DNA of 64,000 nucleotides, from assembly GCA_914767715.1 (NCBI GenBank), contig OU612066.1:13273001-13337000 (forward strand), given 5' to 3'. Both the position numbers and the translations under genes were made by a program. Source of the DNA: Membranipora membranacea. Its lineage: Eukaryota > Bryozoa > Gymnolaemata > Cheilostomatida > Membraniporidae. The notes under the pieces are model-generated. The model was not told where the DNA came from. It made no database searches and was given only the letters and a program-made list of their open reading frames with translations. This document shows, in pieces, positions 57,954 through 64,000 of the stretch; the first letter of the stretch is position 1, and each line of letters begins with the position of its first letter.

Positions 57954-60631
57954 ATGCTTTTTTTTCAGCCAGATCAAAAAATAGATTTGCTTCTAATTAA
58001 CCTCATAAGGAGGAGCAACTCCTGCTCATCTCGAATCTGCAGACCGTTTGGCTCTGCGGCTTTTTGTTCTCCGTCAGCGTCCGTTTTAATTAGGGCCACT
58101 TTTGCTATAAAAAAACATCCAAACGGCAGCATCGAAAAATTAAATCTCTGTTGGATTCTTATCAAACTCCGACCAGTTCAAGCTCTTATTGCCCTCATTC
58201 AACACGCCGAATATTGGAATCCTCGGATTAACAGGGGGGTCACAACGCTAACTTGAAAATCCAAAAATTATACCAATGGAGGGTATCATGCTTTTTTTTC
58301 GGCCAGATCAAAAAATAGATTTGCTTCTAACTAACCTCATTAGGAGGAGCAACTCCTGCTCATCTCGAATCTGCAGACCGTTTGGCTCTGCGGCTTTTCG
58401 TTCTCCGTCAGCGTCCGTTTTAATTAGGGCCACTTTTGCTATAAAAAAACATGCCAAACGGCAGCATCGGAAAATCAAATCTCTATTGGATACTTATCAA
58501 ACTCCGACCAGTTCAAGCTCTTATTGCCCTCATTCAACACGCCGAATATTTGAATCCTCGGATTAACAGGGGGGTCACAACGCTGACTTGAAAATCCAAA
58601 AATTATACCAATGGAGGGTATCATGCTTTTTTTTCGGCCGGATCAAAAAATGGATTTGCTTTTAACTAACCTCAGAAGGAGGAGCAACTCCTGCTCATCT
58701 CGAATCTGCAGACCGTTTGGCTCTGCGGCTTTTCCTTCTCCGTCAGCGTCCGTTTTAATTAGGGCCACTTTTGCTATAAAAAAACATGCCAAACGGCAGC
58801 ATCGAAAAATTAAATCTCTGTTGGATTCTTATCAAACTCCAACCAGTTCAATCTCTTATTGCCCTCATTCAACACGCCGAATATTTGAATCCTCTGATTG
58901 ACAGGGGGGTCACAACGCTGACTTGAAAATCCAAAAGTTATACCAAGGGAGGGTATCATGCTTTTTTTTCGGCCAGATCAAAAAATAGATTTGCTTCTAA
59001 CTAACCTCATAAGGAGGAGCAACTCCTGCTCATCTCGAATCTGCAGACCGTTTGGCTCTGCGGTTTTTCGTTCTCCGTCAGCGTCCGTTTTAATTAGGGC
59101 CACTTTTGCTATAAAAAAACATGCCGAACGGCAGCATCGAAAAATTAAATCTCTGTTGGATTCTTATCAAACTCCGACCAGTTCAAGCTCTTATTGCCCT
59201 CATTCAACACGCCGAATATTGGAATCCTCGGATTAACAGGGGGGTTGCAACGCTGACTTGAAAATCCAAAAATTATACCAAGGGAGAGTATCATGCTTTT
59301 TTTTCAGCCAGATCAAAAAATAGATTTGCTTCTAATTAACCTCATAAGGAGGAGCAACTCCTGCTCATCTCGAATCTGCAGACCGTTTGGCTCTGCGGCT
59401 TTTTGTTCTCCGTCAGCGTCCGTTTTAATTAGGGCCACTTTTGCTATAAAAAAACATCCAAACGGCAGCATCGAAAAATTAAATCTCTGTTGGATTCTTA
59501 TCAAACTCCGACCAGTTCAAGCTCTTATTGCCCTCATTCAACACGCCGAATATTGGAATCCTCGGATTAACAGGGGGGTCACAACGCTAACTTGAAAATC
59601 CAAAAATTATACCAATGGAGGGTATCATGCTTTTTTTTCGGCCAGATCAAAAAATAGATTTGCTTCTAACTAACCTCATTAGGAGGAGCAACTCCTGCTC
59701 ATCTCGAATCTGCAGACCGTTTGGCTCTGCGGCTTTTCGTTCTCCGTCAGCGTCCGTTTTAATTAGGGCCACTTTTGCTATAAAAAAACATGCCAAACGG
59801 CAGCATCGGAAAATCAAATCTCTATTGGATACTTATCAAACTCCGACCAGTTCAAGCTCTTATTGCCCTCATTCAACACGCCGAATATTTGAATCCTCGG
59901 ATTAACAGGGGGGTCACAACGCTGACTTGAAAATCCAAAAATTATACCAATGGAGGGTATCATGCTTTTTTTTCGGCCGGATCAAAAAATGGATTTGCTT
60001 TTAACTAACCTCAGAAGGAGGAGCAACTCCTGCTCATCTCGAATCTGCAGACCGTTTGGCTCTGCGGCTTTTCCTTCTCCGTCAGCGTCCGTTTTAATTA
60101 GGGCCACTTTTGCTATAAAAAAACATGCCAAACGGCAGCATCGAAAAATTAAATCTCTGTTGGATTCTTATCAAACTCCAACCAGTTCAATCTCTTATTG
60201 CCCTCATTCAACACGCCGAATATTTGAATCCTCTGATTGACAGGGGGGTCACAACGCTGACTTGAAAATCCAAAAGTTATACCAAGGGAGGGTATCATGC
60301 TTTTTTTTCGGCCAGATCAAAAAATAGATTTGCTTCTAACTAACCTCATAAGGAGGAGCAACTCCTGCTCATCTCGAATCTGCAGACCGTTTGGCTCTGC
60401 GGTTTTTCGTTCTCCGTCAGCGTCCGTTTTAATTAGGGCCACTTTTGCTATAAAAAAACATGCCGAACGGCAGCATCGAAAAATTAAATCTCTGTTGGAT
60501 TCTTATCAAACTCCGACCAGTTCAAGCTCTTATTGCCCTCATTCAACACGCCGAATATTGGAATCCTCGGATTAACAGGGGGGTCACAACGCTGACTTGA
60601 AAATCCAAAAATTATACCAAGGGAGGGTATC
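57954..60631 (+). repeat. Four-monomer tandem duplication (1339 bp), two copies
   Basis: 57954-59292 and 59293-60631 match in order: CAGCCAGATC with CTTCTAATTAACC and CATCCAAACGGC; CATTAGGAGG with CTCTATTGGATAC; CCTCAGAAGG with TTTTCCTTCTCC and CTGATTGACAGG; then CGGTTTTTCG with CATGCCGAACGG. The rare GGGGGGTTGCAACG (57902, 59242) and GGGAGAGTATC (57946, 59284) precede both copies and are absent after the second. The true unit therefore begins about 50 bp before each ATG. Confidence 0.92.
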
Positions 60632-60965
60632 ATGCTTTTTTTCGGCCAGATCAAAAAATAGATTTGCTTCTAACTAACCTCATAAGGAGGAGCAACTCCT
60701 GCTCATCTCGAATCTGCAGACCGTTTGGCTCTGCGGCTTTTCGTTCTCCGTCAGCGTCCGCTTTAATTAGGGCCACTTCTGCTATAAAAAAACATGCCAA
60801 ACGGCAGCACCGAAAAATTAAATCTCTGTTGGATTCTTATCAAACTCCGACCAGTTCAAGCTCTTATTGCCCTCATTCAACACGCCGAATATTGGAATCC
60901 TCGGATTAACAGGGGGGTCACAACGCTGACTTGAAAATCCAAAAATTATACCAAGGGAGGGTATC

Positions 60966-63900
60966 ATGCTTTTTTTTCGGCCAGATCAAAAAATAGATTT
61001 GCTTCTAACTAACCTCATAAGGAGGAGCAACTCCTGCTCATCTCGAATCTGCAGACGGTTTGGCTCTCCGGCTTTTCGTTCTCCGTCAGCGTCCCTTTTA
61101 ATTAGGGCCACTTTTGCCATAAAAAAAACATGCCAAACGGCAGCATCGAAAAATTAAATCTCTGTTGGATTCTTATCAAACTCCGACCAGTTCAAGCTCT
61201 TATTGCCCTCATTCAACACGCAGAATATTGGAATCCTCGGATTAACAGGGGGGTCACAACGCTGACTTGAAAATCCAAAAATTATACCAAGGGAGGGTAT
61301 CATGCTTTTTTTCGGCCAGATCAAAAAATAGATTTGCCTCTAACTAACCTCATAAGGAGGAGCAACTCCTGCTCATCTCGAATCTGCAGACCGTTTGGCT
61401 CTGCGGCTTTTCGTTCTCCGTCAGCGTCCGTATTAATTAGGGCCACTTTTGCTATAAAAAAACATACCAAACGGCAGCATCGAACATTTAAATCTCTGTT
61501 GGATTCTTATCAAACTCCAACCAGTACAAGCTCTTATTGCCCTCATTCAACACGCCGAATATTGGAATCCTCGGATTAACAGGAGGGTCACAACGCTGAC
61601 TTGAAAATCCAAAAATTATACCAAGTGAGGGTATCATGCTTTTTTTCGGCCAGATCAAAAAATAGATTTGCTTCTTACTAACCTCTTAAGGAGGAGCAAC
61701 TCCTGCTCATCTCGAATCTGCAGACCGTTTGGCTCTGCGGCTTTTCGTTCTCCGTCAGCGTCCGTTTTAATTAGGGCCACTTTTGCTATAAAAAAATATG
61801 CCAAACGGCAGCATCGAAAAATTAAATCTCTGTTGGATTCTTATCAAACTCCGACCAGTTCAAGCTCTTATTGCCCTCATTCAACACGCCGAATATTGGA
61901 ATCCTCGGATTAACAGGGGGGTCACAACGCTGACTTGAAAATCCAAAAATTATACCAAGGGAGGGTATCATGCTTTTTTTTCGGCCAGATCAAAAAATAG
62001 ATTTGCTTCTAACTAACCTCATAAGGAGGAGCAACTCCTGCTCATCTCGAATCTGCAGACCGTTTATCTCTGCGGCTTTTCGTTCTCCGTCAGCGTCCGT
62101 TTTAATAAGGGCCGCTTTTGCTATAAAAAAACATGCCAAACGGCAGCATCGAAAAATTAAATCTCTGTTGGATTCTTATCAAATTCCGACCAGTTCAAGC
62201 TCTTATTGCCCTCATTCGACACGCGAATATTGGAATCCTCGGATTAACAGGGGGGTCACAACGCTGACTTGAAAATCCGAAAATGATACCAAGGGAGGGT
62301 ATCATGTTTTTTTTTCGGCCAGATCAAAAAATAGATTTGCTTCTAACTAACCTCATAAGGAGGAGCAACTCCTGCTCATCTCGATTCTGCAGACCGTTTG
62401 GCTCTGCGGCTTTTTGTTCTCCGTCAGCGTCCGTTTTAATTAGGGCCACTTTTGCTATAAAAAAACATGCCAAACGGCAGCATCGAAAAATTAAATCTCT
62501 GTTGGATTCTTATCAAACTCTGACCAGTTCAAGCTCTTATTGCCCTCATTCAACACGCCGAATATTGGAATCCTCGGATTAACAGGGGGGTCACAACGCT
62601 GATTTGAAAATAATATACCAAGGGAGGGTATCATGCTTTTTTTCGGCCAGATCAAAATATAGATTTGCTTCTAACTAACCTCATAAGGAGGAGCAACTCC
62701 TGCTCATCTCGAATCTGCAGACCGTTTATCTCTGCGGCTTTTCGTTCTCCGTCAGCGTCCGTTTTAATTAGGGCCACTTTTGCAATAAAAAAACATGCCA
62801 AACGGCAGCATCGAAAAATTAAATCTCTGTTGGATTCTTATCAAACTCCGACCAGTTCAAGCTCTTATTGCCCTCATTCAACACGCTGAATATTGGAATC
62901 CTCGGATTAACAGGGGGGTCACAACGCTGACTTGAAAATCCAAAAATTATACCAAGGGAGGGTATCATGCTTTTTTTTCGGCCAGATCAAAAAATAGATT
63001 TGCTTCTTACTAACCTCATAACGAGGAGCAACTCCTGCTCATCTCGAATCTGCAGACCGTTTGGCTCTCCGGCTTTTCGTTCTCCGTCAGCGTCCGTTTT
63101 AATTAGGGCCACTTTTGCTATAAAAAAACATGCCAAACGGCAGCATCGAATACCTAAATCTCTGTTGGATTCTTATCAACCTCCGACCAGTTCAAGCTCT
63201 TATTGCCCTCATTCAACACGCCGAATATTTGAATCCTCGGATTAACAGGGGGGTCACAACGCTGACTTGAAAATCCAAAAATTATACCAAGGGAGGGTAT
63301 CATGCTTTTTTTTCGGCCAGATCAAAAAATAGATTTGCTTCTAACTAACCTCATAAGGAGGAGCAACTCCTGCTAATCTCGAATCTGCAGACCGTTTATC
63401 TCTGCGGCTTTTCGTTCTCCGTCAGCGTCCGTTTTAATTAGGGCCACTTTTGCTATAAAAAAACATGCCAAACGGCAGCATCGAAAAATTAAATCTCTGT
63501 TGGATACTTATCAAACTCCGACCAGTTCAAGCTCCTATAGCCCTCATTCAACACGCCGAATATTGGAATCCCCGGATTAACAGGGGGGTCACAACGCTGA
63601 CTTGAAGATCCAAAAATTATACCAAGGGAGAGTATCATGCGTTTTTTTCGGTCAGATCAAAAAATTGATTTGCTTCTAACTAACCTCATAAGGAGCAGCA
63701 ACTCCTGCTCATCTCGAATCTGCAGACCGTTTGGCTCTGCGGCTTTTTGTTCTCCGTCAGCGTCCGTTTTAATTAGGGCCACTTTTGCTATAAAAAAACA
63801 TCCAAATGGCAGCATCGAAAAATTAAATCTCTGTTGGATTCTTATCAAACTCCGACCAGTTCAAGCTCTTATTGCCCTCATTCAACACGCCGAATATTGG

Positions 63901-64000
63901 AATCCTCGGATTAACAGGGGGGTCACAACGCTGACTTGAAAATCCAAAAATGATACCAAGGGAGGGTATCATGCTTTTTTTTCGGCCAGATCAAAAAATA
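60966..64000 (+). repeat. Right-arm HOR series, distal copy (offset 20052)
   Basis: Every diagnostic marker of 40914-43948 recurs here exactly 20052 bp later, including the 6-bp deletion at 62601-62619, and the copy runs off the window. Few differences are seen: CCAGTACAAGC (61524, shared with the 47266 and 49268 copies), CCTCTTAAGG (61682), GGCCGCTTTTGC (62110), CACGCTGAAT (62883) and CATGCGTTTTTTTCGG at 63637. Monomer 60632 just before it is a single unit with CCGCTTTAATTAG and CCACTTCTGC. Confidence 0.92.

Larger units (their letters stand above)
34779..64000 (+). repeat. 335-bp satellite array, right arm
   Basis: This is the same satellite, same strand and same monomer, resuming in mid-monomer directly after the transposable element and running off the window end. 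About 87 monomers. Subtypes differ in frequency from the left arm. Monomers with TTTATCTCTGCGG (where most have TTTGGCTCTGCGG), with GACGGTTTGGCTCTCCGG, or with a 6-bp deletion near the unit end are common here. Monomers with CAAATAATAGATTTTC or CTAATATATTGG dominate the left arm at 12.6-26 kb. The three monomers left of the element (30350, 30685, 31020) match 37230, 37565 and 37900 in order, so both arms are one array. Confidence 0.98.

Noticed and set aside
1-64000. CRISPR array
   Set aside because: The repeat is contiguous with no unique spacers, and the period is about ten times too long.
1-64000. Repetitive protein gene with in-frame tandem units
   Set aside because: 335 is not a multiple of three, so no frame continues through consecutive monomers; stops occur within every unit or the next.

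Overview
The window is almost entirely satellite DNA. A tandem array of about 335-bp monomers in head-to-tail orientation fills 1-31247 and 34779-64000. One 3531-bp inverted-repeat (foldback-like) transposable element interrupts it at 31248-34778. I see no convincing protein-coding gene, rRNA, tRNA or CRISPR array. This points to constitutive heterochromatin (pericentromeric, subtelomeric or an interstitial block) of a eukaryote. The consensus monomer is about 43% G+C and has about 15 CpG, close to the number expected from its composition. That argues weakly for a genome with little CpG methylation, such as many invertebrates. I do not recognise the satellite family and cannot name the organism.

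Layout, left arm. 1-4901 is built from a five-monomer series, with about 1676-bp and 2681-bp repeat offsets. 4902-9130 is a more diverged run that ends in a 670-bp dimer repeat. 9131-12128 is a 1499-bp block repeated twice; each copy carries a recombined unit of about 159 bp. About 12627-25366 is the clearest higher-order repeat (HOR): a 13-monomer, 4358-bp unit present three times in tandem, the third copy lacking one monomer. 25367-31247 holds rearranged relatives of these monomers, including a 670-bp dimer HOR at 27334-29300.

The insertion. 31248-34778 begins CACTGCG and ends CGCAGTG. It is flanked by a 3-bp direct repeat TTC, which is single in intact monomers, so the element inserted by transposition into a pre-existing satellite unit. 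Its two arms (about 1.2 and 1.4 kb) are inverted copies around a centre of about 870 bp. Its ORFs resemble no transposase I know, and the paired arm ORFs differ mostly by amino-acid-changing substitutions, so it is probably non-autonomous. The CACTG ends, the 3-bp duplication and the subterminal palindromes suggest the CACTA/CMC group, as an inference.

Layout, right arm. 34779-40913 is single monomers and short duplications, including two adjacent identical monomers at 37900-38569. From 40914 to the end one ancestral monomer series recurs at constant offsets of 6352, 8354, 12028 and 20052 bp. It is overlaid by local tandem duplications of 1673 (5 monomers), 1004 (3), 2002 (6) and 1339 bp (4). 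The pattern is that expected from repeated unequal exchange. Most monomers contain a 92-codon plus-strand ORF preceded by a purine-rich stretch. I judge it incidental, because the 335-bp period is not divisible by three and the frame is often broken by one-base indels.
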